Assembly (NCBI GenBank): GCA_003567805.1
Contig: PWYP01000032.1
Location: forward strand, 1-20,195
Direction of reading: 5' to 3'
Source: PVC group bacterium
Lineage (GTDB): Bacteria > Verrucomicrobiota > Kiritimatiellia > UBA8416
DNA length: 20,195 nucleotides
Shown here piece by piece: positions 1 to 8,389 of the stretch. Under the pieces are notes generated by a model. That model worked only from the letters and a program-made list of their open reading frames with translations. It searched no databases and was not told where the DNA came from. The position numbers and the translations under genes were made by a program. Numbering within the stretch: the first letter of the stretch is position 1; every line of letters starts with the position of its first letter.

Positions 1-14
1 ACAAGGACATCAAT

Positions 15-638
15 ATGAGCGTATTGGAAGAAATGGCCGCATTGCTGATGAAAGGCAAAGCGAAAGACGTCAAGGCTCTCGTAGAGCAAGCGCTGAACGA
101 AGGAATAGAGCCTCAGAAAATTCTGACCGAAGGTCTTCTCTCCGGAATGGGTGTAATCGGAGAACGTTTCAAGAAAAACGAAGTATATGTTCCTGAAGTT
201 CTTATTGCCGCACGAGCAATGAAAGCCGGCATGGAGGTGCTCCAACCTGCACTTACAAGCAGCGGGGTTGAGCCACGCGGAACGGCCGTTGTTGGCACCG
301 TCAAGGGCGACTTGCACGACATCGGTAAAAATCTCGTATGCATGATGCTAGAAGGTGCCGGATTGAAAGTTGTCGACATCGGCATCGATGTCCCTCCTGA
401 AAAGTTCGTAGAAGCAGCCAAGGAAAACAATGCACACGTCATTGGTATATCGGCGCTGCTTACTACCACGATGACAAACATGAAGGCCGTCGTAGATGCA
501 GTTAAAGAATCAGGCATCACGGCAAAAACGATGATCGGTGGCGCACCTGTCACCCAGGCGTTTTGTGATGAAATCGGCGCTGACGGCTATGCGCCTGATG
601 CTGCATCTGCCGCAGACTTAGCAGCTTCGTTCCTGTAA
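15..638 (+). CDS. Methyltransferase cognate corrinoid protein (MtaC/MtbC/MttC-like)
   Basis: This 207-residue protein is of the small corrinoid family that carries a methyl group on cobalt between a substrate-specific methyltransferase (methanol, methylamine or methoxy compounds) and a second methyltransferase. It acts in the cytoplasm. Residues 1-88 form the helical cap domain (B12-binding 2 type). Residues 89-207 form the Rossmann-like B12 domain. The DxHxxG signature is complete (D99, H101, G104), H101 being the expected lower cobalt ligand; a Ser-Ala-Leu-Leu-Thr stretch near 146-150 and GGAPV at 175-179 complete the pocket. Length is normal for the family. AAGGA lies 7 bases before the ATG. 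The partner methyltransferase is not in the window and may lie to the left. The substrate cannot be told from this sequence. The gene is closed by a strong terminator, so it probably ends its operon. Confidence 0.92.
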   Translation: MSVLEEMAALLMKGKAKDVKALVEQALNEGIEPQKILTEGLLSGMGVIGERFKKNEVYVPEVLIAARAMKAGMEVLQPALTSSGVEPRGTAVVGTVKGDLHDIGKNLVCMMLEGAGLKVVDIGIDVPPEKFVEAAKENNAHVIGISALLTTTMTNMKAVVDAVKESGITAKTMIGGAPVTQAFCDEIGADGYAPDAASAADLAASFL

Positions 639-655
639 GAAAACCTCTTGATCAT

Positions 656-688
656 GCCCGCCTCTTCTCTAAGGAGGCGGGCTTTTTT
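656..688 (+). terminator. Rho-independent terminator after the corrinoid gene
   Basis: A perfect 9-bp GC-rich stem (656-664 with 674-682) has a 9-base loop and is followed directly by six T residues (683-688). It begins 18 bases after the corrinoid stop codon. Confidence 0.93.
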
Positions 689-722
689 GTTGGTGCAAAC
701 GACGCCCCCAGTCTCATCAAAC

Positions 723-757
723 AAAGATTCGGCGTCACCGGCATCGGGGGAATCTTT
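723..757. repeat. Inverted repeat, 8-bp arms
   Basis: AAAGATTC (723-730) and GAATCTTT (750-757) are perfect inverted arms around a 19-base GC-rich centre. The element lies between the terminator and the ErcA-like gene. It could be a second, weaker hairpin in the transcript or a protein-binding site. There is no clean T-run, so I do not call it a terminator. Confidence 0.45.
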
Positions 758-774
758 CTTGCGTCTGTCCATTA

Positions 775-816
775 GATGAGGCAAAATCGAGGCGGATGAG
801 GGATGGGCAGGATGAG
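775..816 (+). repeat. Three GATGAG direct repeats upstream of the ErcA-like gene
   Basis: GATGAG occurs at 775-780, 795-800 and 811-816, the last two inside near-repeated GGATGAG units. They lie about 90-130 bases before the ErcA-like start codon, a position compatible with an activator site. Chance is possible given the short unit. Confidence 0.3.
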
Positions 817-906
817 CGAATCGATGATCAACCAATTTTGAAACATCGAGTGTAACGGCGGACAAGTAAACATTGGTGCTGATTAACAAAAACAAGGAGC
901 ACACCC

Positions 907-2073
907 ATGGCAACTGACGCATCGCTGGAACTACGCAAATTCGTTGCACCGGAATTTATCTATGGTGCTGAATCCCTGAAGCTTGCGGGACGCTACGCAT
1001 GCAACTTCGGTGCTCGTAAGGCGTTGATTGTCACCGACCCAGGCGTCATCGATGCTGGCTGGGTCGAGACCGCGATCGCATCGCTCGAAGCTGAGCACAT
1101 CATACCGGTTATTTTTAAAGACGTCACCCAAAACCCGAAGGATCACGAGGTTCACGCCGGCGTTCAGGTATACCAGGAACATGAATGCGACATCATTGTC
1201 GCCGTGGGGGGTGGCAGCCCGATGGATTGCGCCAAGGGCATTGGAATTGCCTTTGCCAACCAGAAAAGCGTTCTTGCCTTCGAGGGAGTGGATGAAGTGC
1301 CAACGCCGGGGCCGCCGCTGATCTGCATACCGACTACCGCGGGAACATCTGCCGACGTCTCGCAATTTGCCATTATCAGCGATACGACCCGAGATGTGAA
1401 GATTGCTATTGTCAGCAAAACCGTGGTTCCCGACGTTGCGCTTATCGATCCGGAAACGACCACCACCATGTCGGCAGACCTGACTGCTGCAACCGGTATT
1501 GATGCGCTGGTTCATGCCATCGAGGCTTATGTTTCGAATGCCAGCTCGGTGATCACTGATCTGAATGCCTTGGCTGCTATACACAGAGTGGCAAACAATC
1601 TAAAGCCGGCCATTGAAAACCCGCGGGACATGGAATATCGCAACAACATGATGATGGGGAGTCTTCTGGCGGGCTTGGCCTTTTCAAACGCTAGCCTGGG
1701 GCTGGTGCATGCCATGGCGCACAGTCTTGGCGGATTGCTTGATCTTCCGCACGGCATGTGCAATGCCCTTCTGTTAGAACATGTAGTAGCGTTCAATTAC
1801 GAAGCCGCACCGGAGCGCTATTGCCAAATCGGACAAGCAATGGGATTGGCATGCGACAGCGCTGGGGGGGCAGCATGCAAGGAACAGCTCCTCAAAGGCA
1901 TTACCAAACTACGCGAAAGTGTTGGCATACAAACAACAATCGGCGCAATGGGTTTGAGTGCAACGAATATCCACCAGCTTGCATGCAATGCCTTTCGTGA
2001 TCCCTGTGCTGCGACGAACCCGCGAGAGGCAAGCGTGAAAGACATCGAGAGGATATACGATAATGCACTCTGA
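907..2073 (+). CDS. Iron-type alcohol dehydrogenase family protein, ErcA-like
   Basis: This is a 388-residue group III (iron-dependent) alcohol dehydrogenase. Visible features are the NAD-binding GGGSP loop (101-105), the TTAGTSADVSQFAII segment (143-157), and the metal ligands D199, H203, H268 and H282 with the nearby catalytic H272, all by alignment to the FucO pattern. The N-terminal 'LRKFVAPEFIYGA' region and the immediate overlap with a PAS histidine kinase match what I recall of ErcA, an alcohol-dehydrogenase-like regulator of ethanol oxidation in Pseudomonas. It may therefore sense or report alcohols or aldehydes to the kinase, although the intact metal site means it could be a working dehydrogenase. 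AAGGAG (894-899) lies 7 bases before the ATG. It overlaps the next gene by 11 bases, which suggests translational coupling. The neighbouring corrinoid gene suggests a C1-alcohol context. Confidence 0.85.
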   Translation: MATDASLELRKFVAPEFIYGAESLKLAGRYACNFGARKALIVTDPGVIDAGWVETAIASLEAEHIIPVIFKDVTQNPKDHEVHAGVQVYQEHECDIIVAVGGGSPMDCAKGIGIAFANQKSVLAFEGVDEVPTPGPPLICIPTTAGTSADVSQFAIISDTTRDVKIAIVSKTVVPDVALIDPETTTTMSADLTAATGIDALVHAIEAYVSNASSVITDLNALAAIHRVANNLKPAIENPRDMEYRNNMMMGSLLAGLAFSNASLGLVHAMAHSLGGLLDLPHGMCNALLLEHVVAFNYEAAPERYCQIGQAMGLACDSAGGAACKEQLLKGITKLRESVGIQTTIGAMGLSATNIHQLACNAFRDPCAATNPREASVKDIERIYDNAL

Positions 2074-3835
2074 ACCCGATGATCGGCAGCATTATCTTCG
2101 TGATAAAATCATTGGCTTGGGTGAGCGCTCCATTCGCAAGAGCTATTATCCGCAGCTTCGGCAACAGTTAGAAGCAGTCAAGAAGAACCGAACGGACCTC
2201 CAAGAGAAGTCGGCATCCCTGCTACAGATGGTGGAGAAGCTGAATGCCGTACGGGCGAAACTTTCCGCATCTGAAGCACAACTGCGTACCATCCTCGAAA
2301 CCTCTCCCGATGGAATCATTCTCATTACCACCGACGGAACCCTGCTGGAGGCAAACCGAGCGGGGTTGGATATGCTCGAAACCTCTTCTGCCAAAGGGGC
2401 CAAGCCCAATATTTTCACCATGATTGCTGAAGAATTTCAGGATACATTCCGTTCTTTTCACGAATGTGTGATCGGCGGTAAGCAAGGGACATTGGAGTTT
2501 GAAATTGTTGGAGCAAAGGGCACACGCCGCTGGATAGAAGCTCGTGGTGCTCCTCTGTGTCATTCGACTTCTGACACCCTCCTTCATCTGGATGTTATGC
2601 GCGACATCTCTGAGCGAAAAAAAATCGAGGCCGAACAGCGTGCGTTTCAAACACGCCTACACCAAGCACAGCGACTTGAAAGTTTGGGCGTACTTGCAGG
2701 GGGGATTGCCCACGATTTCAACAATATTCTGATGGTTATTATGGGACAAGCTGAGATCGTGCTCGACGAACTCTCTCCATCTTTGCCTTGCAGAGACAAT
2801 GTTTTTGAAATTATGACAGCAGCCAAACGAGCCGCCGATCTATGCGGCCAAATGCTTGCCTACTCCGGCAAGACCCAATTCCAGCCGCGCTACATGTCTG
2901 TGGACAAACTAGTCGAAGAAACGCTTCAGATGCTCAAAACAAGCATTTCGAAGAAAGCCATTCTACATTTGAATCTTGCGCAATCGCTTCCCGGCACGCT
3001 TGGTGATCCTACACAGATTCGACAAGTCCTCATGAATATGGTTATCAACGCCTCCGATGCGATTGGTGAACAAGACGGAAATATTACCATTACAACAGGA
3101 ACAGTGGATTGCGAGGAACCATTCCTTGCCGACAGCTACCTCCTGCCCGTTGAAAAACCAGGTACATACGTTTATTTTGATGTATCCGATACAGGATGCG
3201 GCATGGATCAAAATACCATGGAGCATCTTTTCGAACCATTTTTTACAACAAAATTCCTCGGCCGCGGACTCGGAATGGCTGCTGTCATGGGCATCATTAA
3301 AGCACACAAAGGTGCACTCAGTGTTCACAGCGAGATAGGCAAAGGAACCACATTCAAAGTGCTATTGCCGGCAGGCGGATTGCCAGAAGACCACGGAACG
3401 GAACATGATGTGAATGAATCATGGCACGGATCCGGCACCGTTCTCTTGGTGGATGACGAACAGGCAATTCGTCAAGTCACTACAAAGCAGTTAAAGAAAT
3501 TAGGAATGAAGGTGCTGACGGCAGAAGATGGCCAGCAGGCTGTCGACACCTATCGCGAGCATGCATCCGAGATTGATCTTGTGCTGTTAGATGTAACAAT
3601 GCCACATATGAGTGGTGGCGAGGCCTGCCAGGCTCTTCGAAAAATCAGCCCGGACGTATGCATCGTTATTGCCAGTGGCTATGCCGAAGAGGACGTAGCA
3701 TCGCAATTTAAAGGCGAAGATATCGCCGGATTCCTGCAAAAGCCCTACACATTGACAAAACTGCGTTCGTTGCTATCCACGCTACTGCCTGAAGCGGGGA
3801 AAGTGCGGAAAAGTGTCGGTCCACCTTCTGATTGA
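2063..3835 (+). CDS. PAS sensor histidine kinase with C-terminal receiver domain (hybrid)
   Basis: This 590-residue cytoplasmic hybrid kinase has no membrane segment. In order: an N-terminal basic segment (about 13-32, 'RDKIIGLGERSIRKSYYP') and coiled coil (about 32-75); a PAS domain (about 72-190); a HisKA helix with H217 in 'AHDFNN'; an HATPase_c domain with the N box at N329, DTGCG at 376-380 and the glycine-rich GRGLG at 400-404; and a receiver domain (about 458-575) with acidic D464/D465, phospho-acceptor D510 and K560. All catalytic residues are present. The basic N-terminal motif is, as I recall, shared by kinases found with ErcA. The start overlaps the ErcA-like gene by 11 bases, with AGAGGA 9 bases upstream, so the two are probably produced together. 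The soluble layout implies an internal signal, perhaps relayed by the upstream dehydrogenase. No DNA-binding output domain is fused, so an outside response regulator is likely. Confidence 0.93.
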   Translation: MHSEPDDRQHYLRDKIIGLGERSIRKSYYPQLRQQLEAVKKNRTDLQEKSASLLQMVEKLNAVRAKLSASEAQLRTILETSPDGIILITTDGTLLEANRAGLDMLETSSAKGAKPNIFTMIAEEFQDTFRSFHECVIGGKQGTLEFEIVGAKGTRRWIEARGAPLCHSTSDTLLHLDVMRDISERKKIEAEQRAFQTRLHQAQRLESLGVLAGGIAHDFNNILMVIMGQAEIVLDELSPSLPCRDNVFEIMTAAKRAADLCGQMLAYSGKTQFQPRYMSVDKLVEETLQMLKTSISKKAILHLNLAQSLPGTLGDPTQIRQVLMNMVINASDAIGEQDGNITITTGTVDCEEPFLADSYLLPVEKPGTYVYFDVSDTGCGMDQNTMEHLFEPFFTTKFLGRGLGMAAVMGIIKAHKGALSVHSEIGKGTTFKVLLPAGGLPEDHGTEHDVNESWHGSGTVLLVDDEQAIRQVTTKQLKKLGMKVLTAEDGQQAVDTYREHASEIDLVLLDVTMPHMSGGEACQALRKISPDVCIVIASGYAEEDVASQFKGEDIAGFLQKPYTLTKLRSLLSTLLPEAGKVRKSVGPPSD

Positions 3836-4088
3836 TGAGATGCATTTGAGCTTTGATGGTGCTTGTTGCAATGGCAGCCTGCCACGATAACACCAACGTT
3901 CTTCACCACCCCGCATAAAGCCGCTAGGATCATCGCTGACAGCAACGAATCGCAGTTGCACCCGCCTTGCGGCGTCGCGCCCTCTTCCCACGTTCTTTCC
4001 GCTTTGTGCTTGCATCTTGCAGCATAGTCATGCAGATTCAAATCTCTTGTTAACCACACCCGATTTAGAGCCTTATGAGGGGGGAGCC

Positions 4089-4388
4089 ATGACCAAAAGA
4101 GATCTTGTGATCCGCATCGCCAAAGAAACGGGAATCCCGCAACAAGATGTATTTGCCATTCTTCAAAAAAGCCTCGACTACATTGGAGATGCAATTGTGC
4201 AAGGCGAACATATTGAATTTCGTGATTTTGGTGTATTCGATGTATGCCGCCGCAAACAACGCGTAGGTCGTAATCCGAACAACCCCGGCATACCCGTACC
4301 TATTCCCGAACACAATGTTGTTCGCTTTCGCCCTGGCAAAAGCTTGAAGCAACGGGTAATGGAAGCCGACATAACACCCAAAGCTTAG
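4089..4388 (+). CDS. HU/IHF-family DNA-binding protein
   Basis: This 99-residue protein is of the bacterial histone-like family, which bends DNA and shapes the nucleoid. The helical dimerisation part (about 1-42) is followed by the conserved 'FRDFGVFDV' strand region and by the 'GRNPNNPG' element at the base of the DNA-binding arm, then 'VRFRPGKSLKQRV' near the end. The frame is open from 4017, but I chose the ATG at 4089: it has a purine-rich ribosome site (GAGGGGGGAG, 4077-4086) and begins exactly where HU/IHF proteins usually begin. It ends three bases before hisS and is probably cotranscribed with it. Whether it acts as HU (non-specific) or IHF (specific) cannot be decided from this sequence. 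Confidence 0.9.
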   Translation: MTKRDLVIRIAKETGIPQQDVFAILQKSLDYIGDAIVQGEHIEFRDFGVFDVCRRKQRVGRNPNNPGIPVPIPEHNVVRFRPGKSLKQRVMEADITPKA

Positions 4389-4391
4389 ACC

Positions 4392-5669
4392 ATGGCACAA
4401 AGTACCCATTTCCAACCACCGCGCGGAATGCGCGATTTTTATCCCGACGATATGCGATTACGCAGTCGCATTTTTGACGCTTGGCGTGCAGCCGCAGAAG
4501 AGGCAGGGTTCGAAGCTTATGATGCTTGCGTCGTAGAGTCGCTAGATTTGCTCAAACGCAAGGCCGGCGAGGAAATCATCGAGCAAATCTATCATTTCAA
4601 AGATAAAAGTGGCCGCGATCTGGCATTGCGACCGGAAATAACCCCAACCCTCGCACGTATGGTTGCCGCACGACAAGGTGCTTTGGCTTTTCCCCTGAAA
4701 TGGTACACGATCGGCCAATGTTTTCGCTACGAGCGTATGACCCGTGGGCGTAAACGGGAACACTACCAGTGGAACCTTGATATCATTGGAGAAGACAGCG
4801 TCAGCGCAGAAGCCGAAATTCTAGCTACAGCCGTACGAGCCATGCAACGACTCGGCCTCCAACCAGAACACTACCGAATTCATTACAGTTCGCGCACTTT
4901 GCTTTCAGCATTGCTCTATCGCCTGGGAATCCCGCCCGAGCATCATCAAGCCACGTTTCTCGCCTTGGACAAACGCGGTAAAGTACCCGATGCAACCATA
5001 TCAGATCTATTAAAAGAAGGCGGCATTACCGATACGAGCTTACCCGCCGTATTGCGGTTACTTGATATTCGCACGCTCGAAGAAGCCTTGGATTTGCTAG
5101 GGTCCGATTCCGTCGCGGCCGACGAAATCAACTTCTTTCTCGCTTGCGCAGAGGCCCATGGCTTTCTACCCGCCCTGCAATTTAACATCGGTGTGATTCG
5201 AGGCCTTTCCTATTACACTGGTATCGTCTTTGAAGCCTTCGACACACGCGGAGAACTACGTGCGATTTTTGGCGGAGGTAGATATGCCAAACTGCTGGCA
5301 AGCATCGGCGGCGGTGATATCACGGCTGTCGGACTGGGATTCGGCGATGTCGTCATTGCTGAAATTCTGGCAGAACGGGCTGCAGCAACCGAACAAATCG
5401 ACAGAAAAGGATATCATGTTGCTGCCATGCAACCAGACCAAGTCTTGATCGCAACGCGCATCGCTAGTGCCTTGCGCGAACAAGGTCATTGTGTGCAATT
5501 GGCTTTATCTCCCATAAAACCAAAATCTTTTTTCTCAAAAGCTGATGCCGCCGCAGCAGCATATGCCATCCTCATCGGTCCCGACGATGTCGCGGCAGAA
5601 ACGGTACGCATCAAAGACTTAGAACAGCGTTCGGAAGTAACGCGCCTGATCAAAGACATACTCGCATAA
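4392..5669 (+). CDS. hisS: Histidyl-tRNA synthetase
   Basis: This 425-residue class II synthetase charges tRNA-His with histidine using ATP. Motif 1 lies around 'PPRGMRDFYP' (9-18). The 'LRPEITPTLARM' segment is at 79-90. Motif 2 is 'FRYERMTRGRKREHYQWN' (111-128). The histidine-specific loop is 'RGLSYYTG' (270-277), and motif 3 is 'GGGRYAKL' to 'AVGLGFG' (294-318). A C-terminal anticodon-binding domain spans about 340-425. Length is normal. The start lies three bases after the HU-like stop with no clear ribosome site of its own, so translation is probably coupled to that gene. The RGLSYYT form, in place of the commoner RGLDYYT, is a modest sequence variant. Confidence 0.97.
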   Translation: MAQSTHFQPPRGMRDFYPDDMRLRSRIFDAWRAAAEEAGFEAYDACVVESLDLLKRKAGEEIIEQIYHFKDKSGRDLALRPEITPTLARMVAARQGALAFPLKWYTIGQCFRYERMTRGRKREHYQWNLDIIGEDSVSAEAEILATAVRAMQRLGLQPEHYRIHYSSRTLLSALLYRLGIPPEHHQATFLALDKRGKVPDATISDLLKEGGITDTSLPAVLRLLDIRTLEEALDLLGSDSVAADEINFFLACAEAHGFLPALQFNIGVIRGLSYYTGIVFEAFDTRGELRAIFGGGRYAKLLASIGGGDITAVGLGFGDVVIAEILAERAAATEQIDRKGYHVAAMQPDQVLIATRIASALREQGHCVQLALSPIKPKSFFSKADAAAAAYAILIGPDDVAAETVRIKDLEQRSEVTRLIKDILA

Positions 5670-5746
5670 CTGCAAGACAAAGACGCCTTGCACACATAAA
5701 TTCTATCCCCACAACAACAGACAGCGCACACCTATCACGAAATCGT

Positions 5747-5775
5747 TTGAATTGATCATTGCGTGTGGCATGATA
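5747..5775 (+). promoter_or_regulatory. Candidate sigma-70 promoter for the Lrp/aminotransferase pair
   Basis: TTGAAT (5747-5752) and ATGATA (5770-5775) are separated by 17 bases, about 45 bases before the Lrp-family start codon. The -10 match is only fair. Confidence 0.35.
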
Positions 5776-5820
5776 GGAACGTTATTTCATCTTCTGGAAA
5801 ATTAAAAAGGCAGTATCGCT

Positions 5821-6300
5821 ATGAACGAACTTTTGCAATTACTACGCAGAAATGGTCGCGAAACCATCGAGAATTTGTCCACGATGCTCGGGCTCGATGC
5901 CGATGAAATTCGCAACCAAATGAATAAATGGGAAAAAGAAGGCGTTATCAGAGGCTACCAAGCCGTTATCAATGAAGAAGCCACAGAAGCCGATTATGTT
6001 AGGGCAGCCATTGAAGTAAGAATAACACCGGAGCGCGGCGATGGCTACGATCGTATTGCGCTGCGCATAGGACGGTTCCCAGAAGTGGAGTCGGTTTTTC
6101 TCATGTCAGGTGGGTATGATTTACTCGTATTTGTCAAAGGGGATAATTTACGGACAGTTGCATCCTTTGTAAACCAGCGCCTTGCCACGATCGAGGGCGT
6201 ACTCTCGACCGCCACACATTTCACACTCAAAACATATAAAGACCAAGGTGTCTTAATGCAGGAAGAACCACATGACGAACGACTCCAAGTCTCCCCATGA
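5821..6300 (+). CDS. Lrp/AsnC family transcriptional regulator
   Basis: This 159-residue protein has an N-terminal winged helix-turn-helix (about 1-55, with 'ENLSTMLGLDADEIRNQMNKWEKEG' as its recognition region) and a C-terminal ligand-binding RAM/AsnC domain (about 65-145) with the family 'SGGYDLLVFVKG' segment at 96-107. Such regulators bind amino acids and control amino-acid metabolism. The gene overlaps the following aminotransferase by 29 bases, so it probably regulates that gene in one operon. An AAGG ribosome site (5807-5810) lies 10 bases upstream. The bound amino acid cannot be inferred. Confidence 0.92.
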   Translation: MNELLQLLRRNGRETIENLSTMLGLDADEIRNQMNKWEKEGVIRGYQAVINEEATEADYVRAAIEVRITPERGDGYDRIALRIGRFPEVESVFLMSGGYDLLVFVKGDNLRTVASFVNQRLATIEGVLSTATHFTLKTYKDQGVLMQEEPHDERLQVSP

Positions 6301-7450
6301 TTTTGTTGCCCCACACCTTCACAGCGTACCACGCTCGGGCATACGAGATTTTTTTGAAATTGTCAGTACGCGCAAAGATGTAATCAGTCTGGGCATCGGC
6401 GAACCTGATTTCATCACCCCTTGGCATATACGAGAATCTTCTATTTACGCATTGAACCGCGGGGCCACATCCTATACGGCAAATCTAGGGTTGCTGGAGC
6501 TGCGTAAAGCCATTTCGGACTATGTGCAACGTCGTTTCGACGTCAACTATGACCCCGCCAGCGAAATCATGATCACCGTTGGTGTAAGCGAGGCACTGGA
6601 CCTCGCCATTCGCGCATTGATTAGTCCTGGTGATGAGGTGCTATATCACGAACCTTGCTACGTTTCCTATGCTCCCGTTATCGCCTTTGCGCATGGGAAA
6701 CCGGTAGCTGTAGAAACCAAAGCTGAAGATGACTTTCGGTTGTCTATCGATGCGCTCGAGGCAAAAGTAACTCCCCGCACACGTGTTCTTATGCTCAACT
6801 TCCCTACGAACCCCACTGGAGCTGTGCTCACACAACAAGATGTCGAAGACATCGCTGCATTCGCCATTCGCCATAATCTAGTTGTGATTACAGATGAAAT
6901 ATATTCCGAACTTACATACGAGGCGAAACGCGTCAGTATCGCGGCCGTACCCGGCATGCGTGAACGCACAATCTTTCTTAATGGCTTTTCCAAAGCATGG
7001 GCGATGACGGGGTTCCGCATTGGTTTTTCCTGTGCGCCACCGGCTCTGACAGAGGCCATGATGAAACTCCATCAATACACCATGCTATGTGCCCCCATCC
7101 TCGCCCAAAAAGCCGCTCTTGAAGCATTGACCAACGGTGATGATGCCGTCATACATATGCGCAACACGTATCGCCAAAGGAGAAACCTAATGGTAAAAGG
7201 CTTACAAATGGCTGGACTGCAATGTCATCTTCCACAAGGTGCGTTTTATGCTTTCCCTTACGTGGGCCACCTAGGGCTGTCTTCACATGATTTTGCCATG
7301 CGATTTCTTGAAGAACAAAACGTAGCCTGTGTCCCAGGCTCTGCTTTCGGAGCGTGCGGAGAAGGATTTATCCGATGTGCTTATGCAACATCAACCGAAC
7401 AAATAGAAACCGCAATGGCTCGCTTGAAAATATTTACAAAAAGCCTGTAA
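6272..7450 (+). CDS. PLP-dependent class I/II aminotransferase
   Basis: This 392-residue fold-type I aminotransferase moves an amino group from an amino acid to a 2-oxo acid using pyridoxal phosphate. The visible active-site residues are N180 in 'NFPTNPTGA', D208 and Y211 in 'DEIYSE', K241 in 'GFSKAWAMTG' (the cofactor Schiff base) and R368 in 'IRCAYA' (substrate carboxylate). Length is standard. It starts inside the end of the Lrp-family gene and has its own ribosome site AGGAAGAA (6260-6267). The sequence is closest in feel to the aspartate/aromatic/PatA-like aminotransferases, but the substrate is uncertain. The Lrp linkage supports a role tied to amino-acid supply. Confidence 0.93.
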   Translation: MTNDSKSPHDFVAPHLHSVPRSGIRDFFEIVSTRKDVISLGIGEPDFITPWHIRESSIYALNRGATSYTANLGLLELRKAISDYVQRRFDVNYDPASEIMITVGVSEALDLAIRALISPGDEVLYHEPCYVSYAPVIAFAHGKPVAVETKAEDDFRLSIDALEAKVTPRTRVLMLNFPTNPTGAVLTQQDVEDIAAFAIRHNLVVITDEIYSELTYEAKRVSIAAVPGMRERTIFLNGFSKAWAMTGFRIGFSCAPPALTEAMMKLHQYTMLCAPILAQKAALEALTNGDDAVIHMRNTYRQRRNLMVKGLQMAGLQCHLPQGAFYAFPYVGHLGLSSHDFAMRFLEEQNVACVPGSAFGACGEGFIRCAYATSTEQIETAMARLKIFTKSL

Positions 7451-7539
7451 CCTAGCATATACGACCTTCACACCGAAACAATGAAGCGTACGGCATCAGT
7501 GGATTCATGGCGCGGCAGATGACTTGTGTGTTATGCGAA

Positions 7540-8337
7540 TTAAGACGCTTCGGCCGCAAAAGCCGCTTGCTTACGAATATCTACGATCTGGATACCTGCC
7601 ATCCCCTGTAATTCCTTCTCAGCCGCAATCAAAGTCGGGTTCGCGCCGTAGGGAACCGTTCGGTATTCACTTGTTTCCCGCAGCTGTTGCAAGATATCAG
7701 AAATCTCTTTAACAGCATCAAGGCACGGGCCCAGATTATTCGTCCGAAATACTTCGGGATCTCGACTTTGTAACTGCGACAAATAGAGCAACAAAACCGT
7801 AGTCGGCTGCCCAATGTGATGGCAAGCAGCACCAAGACTCTCGATCATAACACGTTGCCGCTCCGCAACCAGAATTTCATCTGCTTGTGCTCCAATTGTC
7901 TTCAACATCGTTTTGGATTGGTTCAGCGCCTGATCAAGCTGACGAATTTGATCCTGCAATTTAGTAATAAGGGCATTGAGCAATTGTTCCAATACAAGCG
8001 TATCCTGTTCATTCGAGATCAACGCGGCTCTCTCAGGCAAAACTTCTTCAGCCATCTGCTGTAAGTAATGTTGCAGACGCAACATATTACGGGGATAAAC
8101 GCGCAATAAGGTATATCCCCCGAAAAAACAGAGAACCCCAAAGAAAGCCATTCCATTCGGAATCATATCGGAAGCTGGCAGCAGCTCGGTATAGAGCGAC
8201 AGCATGATTACGACAACGGACAAAACAGGAATAACCGAAATAAGCGCTATAGCGGAGCTGAAATACGCACGAGAGTGACGCGACTGCATCGACAATTTTG
8301 CCAGTCTGTTGTTCATAACAAACAATGCCCGTACCAC
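7540..8337 (-). CDS. Membrane protein with a histidine-kinase-like DHp region and no ATPase domain
   Basis: This 265-residue protein has two predicted transmembrane helices (about 28-50 and 62-80), a long coiled coil (about 100-165), and a helical hairpin resembling a kinase dimerisation domain. In the hairpin, 'IESLGAACHHIGQP' (165-178) matches the usual histidine box, with H173 or H174 as the possible phospho-site, and the second helix ends in 'ILQQLRETSEYRTVPY' (215-230). The chain stops about where an HATPase_c domain would begin, and the 90 bases to the next gene cannot encode one. It may accept phosphoryl groups, act as a scaffold, or be a decayed kinase. The GTG at 8337 and an ATG at 8316 are both possible starts; neither has a good ribosome site. 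It lies 52 bases after the zinc-ribbon/EIIA gene and may share its transcript. Confidence 0.7.
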   Translation of the reverse strand: MVRALFVMNNRLAKLSMQSRHSRAYFSSAIALISVIPVLSVVVIMLSLYTELLPASDMIPNGMAFFGVLCFFGGYTLLRVYPRNMLRLQHYLQQMAEEVLPERAALISNEQDTLVLEQLLNALITKLQDQIRQLDQALNQSKTMLKTIGAQADEILVAERQRVMIESLGAACHHIGQPTTVLLLYLSQLQSRDPEVFRTNNLGPCLDAVKEISDILQQLRETSEYRTVPYGANPTLIAAEKELQGMAGIQIVDIRKQAAFAAEAS

Positions 8338-8389
8338 TGGTTGCTGTGCATCTGCACTAGAATCGCGTCTGCGCTAACATCCAAAATAT

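Noticed and set aside
587..949. Minus-strand open frame of 120 codons in the gap before the ErcA-like gene
   Set aside because: It runs through the terminator and both flanking genes, lacks a ribosome site and shows no domain.
4017..4088. Extended N-terminus of the HU-like protein
   Set aside because: The 24 extra residues do not fit HU/IHF, and the ATG at 4089 has a strong ribosome site.
3836..4088. Possible small RNA or promoter in the gap before the HU-like gene
   Set aside because: I found no stable hairpin with T-run and no good -35/-10 pair; a promoter must be somewhere here but I cannot place it.
3745..4194. Minus-strand open frame of 149 codons between the kinase and HU-like genes
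   Set aside because: It overlaps the ends of two well-supported genes and its product resembles no family; no ribosome site is seen.
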